Positions 25,680 to 34,584 are shown, numbered from the stretch's first letter. The stretch: DNA of 64,000 bases from Thiotrichaceae bacterium (GCA_028688145.1 JAQTYU010000012.1:40102-104101), one strand, 5' to 3'. The notes: generated by a model not told the origin, from the letters alone. Numbers and translations: made by a program.

Positions 25680-26133
25680 GGCTTATCCTATTTAACAGGC
25701 TGACTGCTTGTTTAAATAGGGTAAGTTTTGGGAATTTCTAGGGCAAGGGGATTTTCAAATTTAGGTGGCGGTATTTCTAAATACAGAATGTAGTCCGTAT
25801 GGAACGCAGTGGAATATGGGTTTAGGATGCTTCGCTGGTGCAGGTTTGCAACCTGCGCCGTAACGTTTCGGCTCGTTCTAACACTCTCAAACGTTTCAGT
25901 CGGGGTTATTCACGGTGGCGTTATTTTGGACGGGGTTGCGGGCAGGGAACAGATAGATTAAAGAAATCGGAGTGAAATAATTCTCTACACAGCGAGATGA
26001 ATTAACAGCTAGCCGTTTCAACAAAAGTAGGCAATCGCGATAACATAATTACCGTAGGCTGGGCACTGCCCACCAAATTAAATAGCTCAGGATATAAACG
26101 GTGGGCGGTGCCCATCCTACTTGACTGGCTCTT
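25680..26133. other. Intergenic region containing one flanking repeat of the ATPase/DUF4276 cassette
   Basis: About 450 bases without a gene. Contains a degraded GTATGGAACGCAGTGGAATA palindrome near 25797 and, at 25992-26126, a block homologous to 28053-28155 and in part to the acnB 3' end. Confidence 0.6.
25992..26126. repeat. Left flanking direct repeat of the ATPase/DUF4276 cassette
   Basis: 25992-26042 matches the last bases of acnB and beyond (28869-28919) at about 45 of 51 positions. 26043-26126 matches 28073-28155 closely, including a GTGGGCACTGCCCACC palindrome and a shared GATAGCTCAGGATATAAACG-like stretch. It ends eight bases from the DUF4276 stop codon. Confidence 0.75.
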
Positions 26134-26823
26134 TCATAGTAAATGAGACAGGGATGAGCATTGTTCCAATTGATTGAGCCACTGATTAAAATGTGGACAC
26201 TGTGAGCGGAGTGTTGGCAAACCAATTGCCGCCGCCGCAGGTGCACCCACACGAACCTTAACCTTCTCATACAAGGGAACATATTTAATAATTCGTTTGC
26301 TGGGAGCGGTTTCTTTCCCTGCATTAATTTCTTCAGGAGCAAAACCTGCAACCTCGTTTTTGAGTTTGTCTAAAGCTTGTTCTGAATTAGGAATCCGTTG
26401 AGCTAATTGTGACAAATCACAATAAAGTAAGGCTTCAAATTCATGAAGTTGTATATAAGGCAGAAATCGTGAATCATTTATTACTTCTTTGAATGCTTGT
26501 TCAAGTACATCTACTTTTTTTGTAGGACTTACGTGTTTCTGTGCGTCATTCCAAGCGGGAAATTCTGAAGGAAGCGCGTATAAATCTAACATTGTGCTGA
26601 AATAAACATCTGTACCAGTATGCTGTTTTGTTAATCGAAGCATCTCATTTTTAACGTGATCGAAATTAACAATGCCCCCTTTCTTATTCAATTTGCGATT
26701 GGTGACCACCATCATAGAATTCAAAGCAATCTCAAATAACTCCAAATGTGGTGATAACACATCTCTGGAAAATTGTAATTCAGTTTCTCCTTCCACCAAT
26801 AAATACAATCGTTTCCATGACAT
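26134..26823 (-). CDS. DUF4276 family protein (TOPRIM-like), partner of ATPase
   Basis: 229 residues. N-terminal LYLLVEGETELQFSRDVL has the Glu-containing first TOPRIM strand; STMLDLYALPSEFPAW supplies the conserved acidic strand; and LHEFEALLYCDLSQLAQ is the DUF4276 hallmark. TOPRIM-like domains act as nucleases in OLD, Gabija and PARIS-type systems; whether this one cuts nucleic acid is unknown. The gene starts immediately after the stop of the ATPase gene, showing translational coupling. Its 3' end touches a direct repeat. Reads as the effector of a two-gene ATPase/TOPRIM module. Confidence 0.8.
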   Translation of the reverse strand: MSWKRLYLLVEGETELQFSRDVLSPHLELFEIALNSMMVVTNRKLNKKGGIVNFDHVKNEMLRLTKQHTGTDVYFSTMLDLYALPSEFPAWNDAQKHVSPTKKVDVLEQAFKEVINDSRFLPYIQLHEFEALLYCDLSQLAQRIPNSEQALDKLKNEVAGFAPEEINAGKETAPSKRIIKYVPLYEKVKVRVGAPAAAAIGLPTLRSQCPHFNQWLNQLEQCSSLSHLL

Positions 26824-27921
26824 TTAGGGCAAACCTCCTAAGACATTTTTCTCCCAAAGTTGTCCTAGCGTATATTCCTCAAGCCATGCTTGAAGTTCTT
26901 CGGAATTTAAACGTTTAAGTAGAGTTTCCCCTTGATGATGATTTGCGACAATAATTTGCTCAGGTGTCAATTCATCTAATAACAATGAGGATTGCGTAGA
27001 AATAATTAATTGCGTTTGTGCAGCCGCTTGTTGCAACATGCTCACTAATTGTTTGATTGCAAAGGGGTGTAAGCCTAACTCGGGTTCATCCAAAATTAGC
27101 ATGTTAGGTAAATTCGGTTGTAACAAAACTGCTGCTAAACAAATAAAACGCAGTGTTCCATCTGACAACTGATGCGGGTAATACAACATATCAGAATAAC
27201 GATCTTTCCAAAGAAGTTGTGTTTGTCCTAAAGAGGTTTCTTTTAAAACAAATTGTCCAAAAAAAGGCGCAACTGAACGGACTACTTCTACTATTTGTGC
27301 ATAATGAATGGGGTGATTTTTCTCTAAATTCATGAGAAAAGGAGCTAAATTTGCGGCATTTGCATTAAGGCTTTCAAAATCCACAATATTCCATAATCCC
27401 ATCACAGGCGCAGAGGGAGACGTATCATGGAAATGATAAACACGCCAACTTTTGAGGGTATCAACAGCCCAAAGTTCACTTTGACTATTGGTGTATAAAT
27501 ATTTTTGGAATAGTTTACTTTCAAAATGTCCACTACCCTGTTCGTTTTTAATTGGGCCGTATCTAGGATCATCAAATGGAGCTGATTCTTGTGTAAAAAA
27601 TAACGAACGATCATCCGCAGCCCGCAAGGTAAACTTATATTCATTCAATCCGAATTTTAAATGTGCTTGTAATTCTTGTGTGGTTTTCATACCTCGAAAT
27701 AAAAAAGCATCAGCTCGCCCTCGGGCACTAATATAATTTTGTAAACCTCGATCAGGGGGACTGGTCATCATTTGACCTAATAACTCAAAAAAACGAATGA
27801 AATTCGTTTTACCCGAACCGTTTGCGCCAATCAGCACATTTAAACCTGAAGATAATCGAAAAGCTTTTAACTCACGAATAGATTTATAACCAATAATTGT
27901 AATTTCTTCTAAATATGACAT
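26824..27921 (-). CDS. AAA family ATPase (AAA15/AAA21, OLD-like ABC-type)
   Basis: 365 residues from the ATG at 27921 (AAGG upstream; the in-frame extension to 28026 would cross a terminator repeat). SMC/ABC-like head: ITIIGYKSIRELKAF, Walker A GANGSGKT (32-39), a Q-loop region, signature-like LSDGTLRFICLAAVLL, Walker B MLILDEPELGLHP, and the switch IISTQSSLLLDEL. No long coiled coil; the insert between about 80 and 240 is variable. Such ATPases sense or assemble around nucleic acid in OLD/PARIS/RloA-type modules. Directly followed by the DUF4276 gene. Confidence 0.85.
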   Translation of the reverse strand: MSYLEEITIIGYKSIRELKAFRLSSGLNVLIGANGSGKTNFIRFFELLGQMMTSPPDRGLQNYISARGRADAFLFRGMKTTQELQAHLKFGLNEYKFTLRAADDRSLFFTQESAPFDDPRYGPIKNEQGSGHFESKLFQKYLYTNSQSELWAVDTLKSWRVYHFHDTSPSAPVMGLWNIVDFESLNANAANLAPFLMNLEKNHPIHYAQIVEVVRSVAPFFGQFVLKETSLGQTQLLWKDRYSDMLYYPHQLSDGTLRFICLAAVLLQPNLPNMLILDEPELGLHPFAIKQLVSMLQQAAAQTQLIISTQSSLLLDELTPEQIIVANHHQGETLLKRLNSEELQAWLEEYTLGQLWEKNVLGGLP

Positions 27922-28005
27922 TTTTAATGACCTTTTAGGTATATTTTGTAAATAAACTTTACCAACCTGACTATACAATATATTAAAACAACTGTGTACC
28001 CAAAT

Positions 28006-28072
28006 AAAAAAACCTCCCTTGTTCACACAAAGGAGGTTTTTTCACAACATGGCGAGATGAATTAACAGCTCG
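28006..28072. repeat. Copy of the acnB terminator region (67 bases)
   Basis: Matches 28823-28889 at 66 of 67 positions. It includes the hairpin AACCTCC...GGAGGTTTTTT and the following GCGAGATGAATTAACAGCTC. It lies upstream of the ATPase start. Confidence 0.85.
28007..28042. terminator. Two-way terminator, duplicated copy
   Basis: AAAAAACCTCCCTTGT / ACAAAGGAGGTTTTTT stem with A and T tracts on opposite sides, so usable in both directions. It would insulate the ATPase operon from upstream transcription. Confidence 0.75.
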
Positions 28073-28155
28073 AACATCATTATCGTAGGGTGGGCACTGC
28101 CCACCAAATTAGATAGCTCAGGATATAAACGGTGGGCGATGCCCACCCTACTTGA
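28053..28155. repeat. Right flanking direct repeat of the ATPase/DUF4276 cassette
   Basis: Homologous to 25992-26126 but lacking about 30 bases in the middle. Contains the palindrome with GTGGGCACTGCCCACC and CGGTGGGCGATGCCCACC arms. It overlaps the duplicated acnB terminator copy. Confidence 0.75.
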
Positions 28156-28200
28156 CTGCGTTAAATTTCTGATAACCAAGTTTGAGGTAAGATGAGTGTG

Positions 28201-28262
28201 AAAGTATTGTCAAGCGGAGCTTGACCGACAGGCATTCCCAAACAGAGTTTGGGAACGAGAAA
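28201..28262. repeat. TTCCCAAAC/GTTTGGGAA repeat with GTCAAGCGGAGCTTGAC hairpin
   Basis: Two adjacent hairpins, GTCAAGC/GCTTGAC and ATTCCCAAAC/GTTTGGGAA. Almost identical to 34677-34742. The rest of the 28073-28425 gap shows only a TTGTCAGAA-family end (about 28325-28345) and no gene. Confidence 0.7.
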
Positions 28263-28425
28263 GCAGGAAAAATTACCGCCATTGAATTCTAAAAGTATTC
28301 TTTAATTGTGTTAATTCGGGTAATTGTGTGAATTATGGTTCAGATAGACTAAATCCCAGCTTCTCAATAGTGATATTTCGTGATTTAATGACGAGAGTTT
28401 TTTAATTTACTTAAGGCGTTTTATT

Positions 28426-28791
28426 GTGGATAAAACTGTTATTGAAAAAGTGAGCACTGTAATAATTATGTCAGTAGTAACAGCTGCTGTAATTTTCTTT
28501 GGATACCAAAAACAACCAGCAGAAATGGGACTAATGGCAGCATTCGGGCTTATGCTTTTATTCTTTACCCAGTTTGATAAAATTCAATCTATTAAAGGGG
28601 CTGGTATTGAAGTACAAAAAGTAGTAGATAAAGCTGAAGTTACGAAAGCTGAATTGCAAAAAGTAGTAGATGAAACGGATAAGAAAATCGCCGAATTAGA
28701 TCAACTAAATGCTCGAATTATTTTTATTGAGGAACGCTTACAAAAAATAGAAGAAAAAGGGAAAATGATGTGGGAAAAATGTGAATGGTAA
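28426..28791 (+). CDS. Small membrane protein with two helices and a coiled-coil tail
   Basis: 121 residues from a GTG. Two hydrophobic helices (about 10-27 VSTVIIMSVVTAAVIFFG, and 34-49 GLMAAFGLMLLFFTQF) with a short loop, then a charged helical tail with repeated VQKVVDKAEVTKAE and LQKVVDETDKKIAELD elements and further heptads to the end. No family recognised. It stands between two copies of the acnB terminator region and next to the ATPase/DUF4276 cassette but on the other strand. The AT-rich codon use differs from the surrounding housekeeping genes. It might be an accessory of the cassette; this is inference from position only. Confidence 0.6.
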   Translation: MDKTVIEKVSTVIIMSVVTAAVIFFGYQKQPAEMGLMAAFGLMLLFFTQFDKIQSIKGAGIEVQKVVDKAEVTKAELQKVVDETDKKIAELDQLNARIIFIEERLQKIEEKGKMMWEKCEW

Positions 28792-28822
28792 AAAAACAAG
28801 AATAAATAAAGAAGTCCCCCAC

Positions 28823-28889
28823 AAAAAAACCTCCCTTGTTCATACAAAGGAGGTTTTTTCACAACATGGCGAGATGAATTAACAGCTCG
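28823..28889. repeat. Original acnB terminator region (67 bases)
   Basis: Directly downstream of acnB. Near-exact copy at 28006-28072 and partial copy at 25992-26042. The hairpin at 28824-28859 is a good rho-independent terminator for acnB and, on the other strand, for the small membrane protein gene. Confidence 0.85.
28824..28859. terminator. acnB terminator (bidirectional)
   Basis: AAAAAACCTCC...GGAGGTTTTTT stem-loop with T tract on either strand, 45 bases past the acnB stop. Confidence 0.85.
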
Positions 28890-28903
28890 CTATTTCAGCA
28901 AAA

Positions 28904-31474
28904 TTAAGCAATCGCGATAGGAATCACTTTATCTTGCACTTTCTTAGCAACATCTTGATATTTCGCAATTTCATGGAAATTCAAGTAACGGTAGATGTTT
29001 TGTGATAAAGGCACAATCGCTTGCACATTTTCCATGTATTCTGCAACGCTGGGTAACTTACCCAATTTAGCAGCCACCGCCGCCAATTCAGCAGAAGACA
29101 AGTACACGTTCGCATCTTTCCCTAAACGGTTGGGGAAGTTACGGGTTGAAGTAGAAACCACAGTGGCATTGTCACGCACGCGGGCTTGGTTACCCATGCA
29201 CAGTGAACAGCCAGGGATTTCGATACGTGCGCCGACTTTACCAAACGTAGAGTACACGCCTTCTTCGGTCAATTGGTATTGATCCATACGGGTTGGGGGA
29301 GAAATCCACAAACGCGTAGGCACTTGGCTGGAGCTTTCTAACACTTTAGCAGCAGCGCGGTAGTGACCGATGTTAGTCATGCAAGAACCGATGAACACTT
29401 CATCAATCTTCGTGCCGGTCACAGCAGACAACAATTTAACGTCGTCTGGATCATTGGGGCAAGCCAGAATAGGTTCTTTGATGTCGTTCAAGTTGATTTC
29501 GATAACCGCAGCATATTCGGCATCCGCATCAGGTTGTAACAATTCAGGATTTGCCAACCATGCTTCCATCGCTTCGATACGACGTTGTAAAGTGCGGGGG
29601 TCACCATAACCATCAGCAATCATCCAACGTAATAAGGTAATGTTGGAATTCAAATATTCGATGATGGGTTCTTTGCTCAAATGAACCGTGCAACCATTTG
29701 CAGAACGTTCTGCGGAAGCGTCAGCCAATTCAAACGCTTGTTCCACTTTTAGATTAGGCAAGCCTTCGATTTCTAAAACCTTGCCAGAGAAAACGTTCTT
29801 TTTGCCTTCTTTGGCAACGGTCAATAAACCCTTTTGAATTGCAACGTAAGGAATTGCATTCACTAAATCACGTAAGGTAATACCGGGTTGCATTTCACCT
29901 TTGAAACGCACTAAGACAGATTCAGGCATATCTAAAGGCATTACACCCAAAGCAGCGGCGAATGCCACTAAACCAGAACCTGCGGGGAAGCTGATACCGA
30001 TAGGGAAACGAGTATGAGAGTCACCACCCGTGCCAACGGTGTCAGGCATCACCATGCGGTTTAACCAAGAGTGAATAATGCCGTCGCCAGGACGTAAGGC
30101 AACGCCGCCACGATGTTGCATGAATTCAGGCAGATCGTGGTGTAATTTCACGTCAACGGGCTTAGGATAAGCGGCGGTATGACAGAAGCTTTGCATCACT
30201 AAATCAGCAGAGAAGCCCAAGCAAGCGAGTTCTTTCAATTCGTCGCGGGTCATCGCACCCGTGGTATCTTGAGAACCAACGGTGGTCATCTTGGGTTCGC
30301 AGTACATGCCAGCACGCACGCCAGGTAAGCCGCAAGCCTTGCCGACAATCTTTTGTGCCAAGGTGTAGCCTTTGCCAGAACTTTGAGGAGGCGTAGGCAG
30401 AATAAATAAATCAGTGGCAGGCAAGCCTAAAGCTTCGCGCGCTCTTTGGGTCAAAGCACGACCGATGATTAAAGGAATACGACCGCCAGCACGCACTTCA
30501 TCAGGCAGGGTGACAGGACGGATTTCAAAGGTGCTGACCACGTCGCCAGCTTCATTCAGAATCTTGCCTTCATAAGGCTTAATGGTGATGATGTCGCCGG
30601 TGTTCAACTTGCTCACGTCACATTCAATCGGTAACGCGCCTGAGTCTTCAGCGGTGTTGAAGAAAATCGGGGCAATTTTGCCGCCTAAAACCACACCACC
30701 TTGACGCTTGTTAGGCACGCAAGGAATGTCATGACCCATGTGCCATAACACGGAGTTGATGGCGGATTTACGAGAAGAACCCGTACCGACCACATCGCCC
30801 ACAAACGCTAAAGGATGACCTTTTTTCTTTAATTCTTCGATTTGTTCAATCGGTTTTTCCATGCGACTGACTAACATCGCTTTGGCATGGAGAGGAATAT
30901 CAGGACGGCTCCACGCTTCGCCAGCAGGAGACAAATCGTCGGTATTGGTTTCACCGGGCACTTTGAACACGGTCACGGTGATAGATTCAGGTAATTTAGG
31001 CTTAGAAGTGAACCATTCGGCATCAGCCCAAGATTTCACCACTTGTTTTGCAAAGTCATTGGTTTTAGCTTTTTCAACGACATCGTGATAAGCATCAAAC
31101 ATTAACAAGGTGTGAGATAAGGCGGTGGCAGCAATGGAAGCTAATTTAGGATTATCTAAGACATCAATCAAAGGCTTGATATTGTAGCCGCCTAACATCG
31201 TGCCTAATAATTTGGTGGCTTGTTCTGCGCTAATTAAAGGGCTGCTGGCAACGCCTTTGGCGACATCAGCTAAAAATGCGGCTTTAACATAAGCGGCTTG
31301 GTCAACACCGGGAGGAACACGATTGGTTAATAATTCGACTAAAGTTTGTTCTTCACCTTTTGGGGGATTTTTTAACAATTCCACTAAAGCTGCGACTTGT
31401 TCAGCATTTAAAGGCAAAGCAGGTAAGCCTTGACCAGCACGTTCTTCACAATGTTTTCTGTAAGCTTCTAACAC
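28904..31474 (-). CDS. acnB: Aconitate hydratase B
   Basis: 856 residues. TCA-cycle enzyme interconverting citrate and isocitrate; also the 2-methylisocitrate step in some bacteria. Strong match from [19 protein letters not shown] to the end: HEAT-like domain with [18 protein letters not shown], swivel domain with [21 protein letters not shown] and [14 protein letters not shown], and the 4Fe-4S domain with [15 protein letters not shown] and [14 protein letters not shown] carrying cluster cysteines. GTG at 31474 was chosen: GAGG lies eight bases upstream and the protein then aligns to the E. coli start; the ATG at 31516 adds a spurious 14 residues. Its 3' end has been copied twice downstream. 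Confidence 0.97.
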   Translation of the reverse strand: MLEAYRKHCEERAGQGLPALPLNAEQVAALVELLKNPPKGEEQTLVELLTNRVPPGVDQAAYVKAAFLADVAKGVASSPLISAEQATKLLGTMLGGYNIKPLIDVLDNPKLASIAATALSHTLLMFDAYHDVVEKAKTNDFAKQVVKSWADAEWFTSKPKLPESITVTVFKVPGETNTDDLSPAGEAWSRPDIPLHAKAMLVSRMEKPIEQIEELKKKGHPLAFVGDVVGTGSSRKSAINSVLWHMGHDIPCVPNKRQGGVVLGGKIAPIFFNTAEDSGALPIECDVSKLNTGDIITIKPYEGKILNEAGDVVSTFEIRPVTLPDEVRAGGRIPLIIGRALTQRAREALGLPATDLFILPTPPQSSGKGYTLAQKIVGKACGLPGVRAGMYCEPKMTTVGSQDTTGAMTRDELKELACLGFSADLVMQSFCHTAAYPKPVDVKLHHDLPEFMQHRGGVALRPGDGIIHSWLNRMVMPDTVGTGGDSHTRFPIGISFPAGSGLVAFAAALGVMPLDMPESVLVRFKGEMQPGITLRDLVNAIPYVAIQKGLLTVAKEGKKNVFSGKVLEIEGLPNLKVEQAFELADASAERSANGCTVHLSKEPIIEYLNSNITLLRWMIADGYGDPRTLQRRIEAMEAWLANPELLQPDADAEYAAVIEINLNDIKEPILACPNDPDDVKLLSAVTGTKIDEVFIGSCMTNIGHYRAAAKVLESSSQVPTRLWISPPTRMDQYQLTEEGVYSTFGKVGARIEIPGCSLCMGNQARVRDNATVVSTSTRNFPNRLGKDANVYLSSAELAAVAAKLGKLPSVAEYMENVQAIVPLSQNIYRYLNFHEIAKYQDVAKKVQDKVIPIAIA

Positions 31475-31662
31475 GTTGTTTCCCTCAAGAGGTGGATCAA
31501 TGAAGTGAATTCGCAAGTGTACCCAGCGAGCAACTTGAAACGCATATTATATGCTATTTTAAACTCATAAGGGTATGCTAGATGTGGAATCTGTTGCAGA
31601 TTGGTGACCCGTTGGAAAACTTTTAACGCGCTGTAATTTTTGAGTGTCACGCATTAATCCGC

Positions 31663-31691
31663 AGCTTGGGTTGTCGTTGGCAACCCAAGCT
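31663..31691. repeat. AGCTTGGGTTG hairpin (terminator-like)
   Basis: AGCTTGGGTTG and CAACCCAAGCT pair perfectly over 11 bases around a seven-base loop. Lies between acnB and the end of the upstream small operon and belongs to the GTAGGTTGGGTTG palindrome family. Confidence 0.65.
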
Positions 31692-31714
31692 ACGCTTGCT
31701 TGAATCTTAATGAG

Positions 31715-32128
31715 TTAAGGCTTTGAATTCAACTTTTCCCACGGCGTAAACCGTACTTGCTGCATTTCTTGCCCTTTGATTTGAACAGAAACTACCGCTT
31801 TCATGTCGGGGCTGGTTTCATAATCACCGCTGGCTTGCAAACTATTTTCACCCACCGCTTTCAGTTCCAAACTCGCTTTTTGCTTGTTTGCCAAAATAAC
31901 CACGGAAGCTTGCGCCCCTTCGGTTTTCACCGCTGTTCCTGCATGGTCGGTAACATAGACTGTGACCTGTTTCGGACTCAGCACTAATTCAAAATGATAC
32001 GCACCCGCCATACGCACTTGTCCACCGTGCGGGGATTTTTGCTTGTCTAAATACGCATCATCATGTGCTGAGACGGCAAAGCTACATAACAGTGTCAGCA
32101 TTAAAAGCACTTTATTTACAAACGACAT
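31715..32128 (-). CDS. Small periplasmic beta-domain protein, metal-efflux type
   Basis: 137 residues from the ATG at 32128, with AAGGAG eight bases upstream. Signal peptide MSFVNKVLLMLTLLCSFAVSA, then HDDAYLDKQKSPHGGQVRMAG, a His-rich start, and a compact beta-sandwich-like domain (YHFELVLSPKQVTVYVTD, ASVVILANKQKASLEL, VSVQIKG). This pattern resembles small periplasmic domains found with heavy-metal RND systems; the adaptor gene at 37926-39560 carries a comparable N-terminal domain. Co-directional with the small gene at 32163, 34 bases upstream, so probably co-transcribed. Function not established. Confidence 0.6.
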   Translation of the reverse strand: MSFVNKVLLMLTLLCSFAVSAHDDAYLDKQKSPHGGQVRMAGAYHFELVLSPKQVTVYVTDHAGTAVKTEGAQASVVILANKQKASLELKAVGENSLQASGDYETSPDMKAVVSVQIKGQEMQQVRFTPWEKLNSKP

Positions 32129-32162
32129 TTTAATTAACTCCTTGAGATAAAATAAGAAAAAC

Positions 32163-32438
32163 TCAATCGCAATCCACTTTAAAACTGCCTGTCGCCATGC
32201 GCGTGACATTGCCGACGATGCCTTCACCACAAGTTAAACGTAAAGTATCCATAATGCGTTTATCCAAGGAATCCGCTTGGGGTGAATTGTCCGACGCGAA
32301 AACCTCTTCCATTTCAGGCGGAGTCACGATTTTTTCATGGCGTGAATATTCCCGATAAGAATCGCGGGTATTACCGTGATAAGCCATTGCTACGTTAGGC
32401 AGGTTTAAAAAGATTATTATAATTAATAGGTTATGCAT
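32163..32438 (-). CDS. Small secreted protein of unknown function
   Basis: 91 residues: signal peptide (MHNLLIIIIFLNLPNVAMA), then a short basic/acidic region with RDSYREYSRHEKIVTPPEME and a C-terminal part with two Cys, LTCGEGIVGNVTRM and FKVDCD, likely disulfide-bonded. No family recognised. GGAAA lies upstream of the ATG. Probably forms an operon with the 31715-32128 gene. Confidence 0.6.
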   Translation of the reverse strand: MHNLLIIIIFLNLPNVAMAYHGNTRDSYREYSRHEKIVTPPEMEEVFASDNSPQADSLDKRIMDTLRLTCGEGIVGNVTRMATGSFKVDCD

Positions 32439-32454
32439 TTCGTGTTTCCAAAAT

Positions 32455-32566
32455 TGTCAGAACCGCAATTCACATAATTACCTTAATTGACACAATTAAA
32501 TACGAGAATTTTTAGTGTTTATAATTGGGGTAATTGTGTAAATTATGTGAATTGTGGTTCTGACAA
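32455..32566. repeat. TTGTCAGAA inverted-repeat element, copy 2
   Basis: TTGTCAGAACCGCAATTCAC on the left pairs with the complementary GTGAATTGTGGTTCTGACAA on the right; inner arms (ACATAATTACC / GGTAATTGTG) also pair, making an extended hairpin of about 112 bases. Nearly the same left half plus flank is at 34563-34640. Confidence 0.8.
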
Positions 32567-32575
32567 GAAGCAATC

Positions 32576-32680
32576 CGTAGCTTGGGTTGGCGCAAGTCAA
32601 CCCAACGAAAACAAAGAGAGGAATGTGATGTTGGGAAGGATTGGGGTTTGTGTTGGGTTGCCGTTGGCAACCCAACCTAC
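32576..32680. repeat. Two GTTGGGTTG palindromes
   Basis: First: GCTTGGGTTGGCGCAAGTC with CAACCCAAC (32576-32607). Second: TGTTGGGTTG at 32651-32660 with CAACCCAACCTAC at 32668-32680. Both lie just beyond the stop of the caspase-FGE gene and may end its transcript. Confidence 0.6.
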
Positions 32681-32684
32681 GAGG

Positions 32685-34328
32685 CTAGGTGGCAGAAAAA
32701 ACGAGACGGAATCCGTAGCCGTCGTACCCATGGTAGTCGCCGCCACGATGGGCAGAACGACAGTCATTCGCAACACTATACCAAGAGCCACCGCGCCACA
32801 GGCGTGAATCTTTTCCAGTCGCACATTTGGCATCTTTTCCATCCTCATAAGACGCGTATTCACTACACGTCCATTCAAACACATTTCCTGCCATATCATA
32901 CAACCCAAAATTATTAGGCTTCTTTTGTCCTACCACATGAGTTTTATTTCCTGAATTTGCACCATACCAAGCATATTCTCCCAAGCGGCTTTCATCATTT
33001 CCAAAATACCACTTCGTTGTCGTTCCTGCTCGTGCTGCATATTCCCATTCCGCTTCTGTCGGTAAACGATACTCTTTCCCTGTCTTCTTGCGTAACCATG
33101 CAGCGTAGGCTTCTGCATCTTTCCAATGTACACAGCTCACAGGATGATTATCGGCAGGCGTAAATCCTTGAGGCTTCATTAAGCCATCACAACCATACGA
33201 ATCAATATTTACACCTGTATAACCCATCTCTTGCACAAAGGCTTTAAATTGCCCTACCGTCACTTCATACTTACTCATGTAAAACGCATTCATTTTCCAC
33301 GCATGGACAGGCGTTTCATAATTATAATCCCCATCATTTGACCCCATCTGAAACGTACCCGCTGGAATCAACACCATTTCAGGTTCAAAAGCCTGACGGG
33401 AAACTTTAGGGGGTTTATTCACTGTAGGAGGCTGACTCGATACTTGTTCCACTTCAGTTGTAACAGGAGTAACCACCCTCTCCTTTTCTGATTTCAAAAG
33501 CGCATTTTCCGCCCGCAAACGCGCCATTTCCGACAGCAAATTTTCATCTTTCTGAGGCACACCACAAGGCGGCAAAAAACAAAAAGCTTGAGTCAATGTC
33601 CCTTCATGCCAAGGAAACTGCTGTTGTTGCGTTTTTTTGGAAACCGCCGCAGCCACAACAGTTTGCACATCAAAAATACTGAGACTTTGCTTAGTTCTAT
33701 CCCGCAAAGCTTCTAACAAATAATGGGTATAAATACTATTACGCCATTCTCCATGACCCAAAGCAGTTTTTCCGGGTGTGGTGGCATACAACACCAATGA
33801 ACCCGAAGGCTTCATACCCACCAAACCCTCATTCCCCCCTTTCACCAAACTTTTCAATTGCGTAGGCACATTACGGCAGGCATCCAAAATCAATAAATTC
33901 ACCCCCGTACTATTAATTTCGTGCAAATTATCCAAAATTTGTTGTGCATTCACCGTCATGTACGGAATATCTGCGCGTTGTTTCAGACTGGCATCAATCG
34001 GTATCAGATGATTTGCCCCCTCATGCTGCAAACCGTGCCCCGAAAAATACACAATCACCTCATGCGCGGCATTTTGCTGTTTCACCTGCTCATAAAAATT
34101 CCCTAAAGTTTCATCCATTTCGCGCTTACTGGCGTTTATTAACGGTGTCACCTGAAACTTCAAATTACCCAAGACCGTTGCCATATCTTCCGCATCGGCG
34201 GCAGGATTATGCAAACTCGCCATCGAACGATAATCCGCATTGCCCATCACCAAAGCATAACGTGCTGCCTGACTCTCAAATCCCAGCAATAACAAAAACA
34301 TCATCAAAATGTAGCGTAGAAAATTCAC
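32685..34328 (-). CDS. Caspase-like peptidase (C14) fused to a formylglycine-generating-enzyme-type domain
   Basis: 547 residues. Signal peptide (to about 21), then a p20 caspase fold with ALVMGNADYRSMASLHNPAAD, catalytic His98 in YFSGHGLQ and Cys151 in LLILDACRN. A hydrophilic linker with a short coiled coil (ENLLSEMARLRAENALLKSE) leads to a sulfatase-modifying-factor domain from about 318: MVLIPAGTFQMGSNDGD, YEVTVGQFKAFVQ, CVHWKDAEAYAAWL, YRLPTEAEWEYAARAG and a C-terminal WRGGSWYSVANDCRSAHR. FGE-like domains often bind or modify peptides without making formylglycine. Start is a GTG preceded by GGAGG. Predicted periplasmic. Monocistronic. Confidence 0.88.
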   Translation of the reverse strand: MNFLRYILMMFLLLLGFESQAARYALVMGNADYRSMASLHNPAADAEDMATVLGNLKFQVTPLINASKREMDETLGNFYEQVKQQNAAHEVIVYFSGHGLQHEGANHLIPIDASLKQRADIPYMTVNAQQILDNLHEINSTGVNLLILDACRNVPTQLKSLVKGGNEGLVGMKPSGSLVLYATTPGKTALGHGEWRNSIYTHYLLEALRDRTKQSLSIFDVQTVVAAAVSKKTQQQQFPWHEGTLTQAFCFLPPCGVPQKDENLLSEMARLRAENALLKSEKERVVTPVTTEVEQVSSQPPTVNKPPKVSRQAFEPEMVLIPAGTFQMGSNDGDYNYETPVHAWKMNAFYMSKYEVTVGQFKAFVQEMGYTGVNIDSYGCDGLMKPQGFTPADNHPVSCVHWKDAEAYAAWLRKKTGKEYRLPTEAEWEYAARAGTTTKWYFGNDESRLGEYAWYGANSGNKTHVVGQKKPNNFGLYDMAGNVFEWTCSEYASYEDGKDAKCATGKDSRLWRGGSWYSVANDCRSAHRGGDYHGYDGYGFRLVFSAT

Positions 34329-34466
34329 GGCTGTTCCTCCAAAATTCAGGACGAGTACCCTCAGTCCTCTTAATAACCCCAGTTCAGTATACGACGCTAC
34401 ATTTACGCACTCAATGTGTATTATTTAAACCATAATTCTCTCAATTACCCCACAAACACCATTTTT

Positions 34467-34519
34467 CTCGTTCCCAAACTCCGTTTGGGAATGCCTGCAA
34501 GTCAAGCTCTGCTTGACGA
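34467..34519. repeat. TTCCCAAAC/GTTTGGGAA plus GTCAAGC/GCTTGAC repeat
   Basis: TTCCCAAACTCCGTTTGGGAA followed by GTCAAGCTCTGCTTGAC; the inverse orientation of 34677-34742 and 28201-28262. Confidence 0.7.
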
Positions 34520-34584
34520 TTCGGAAAACCTGCAAACTCTTCAATAAATGACGAGATAAGATTACGCATTTCGTGTTTCAAAAA

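Noticed and set aside
25132..25695. 187-codon plus-strand ORF
   Set aside because: Lies antisense to degQ, whose family match is complete; composition is as expected for a shadow frame.
27922..28026. 35-codon extension of the ATPase
   Set aside because: Would read through the duplicated terminator hairpin; AAGG precedes the ATG at 27921 and the family begins there.
32487..32917. Plus-strand ORFs over the caspase-FGE 3' end
   Set aside because: They overlap repeats and the antisense of a clear gene, and have no family resemblance.
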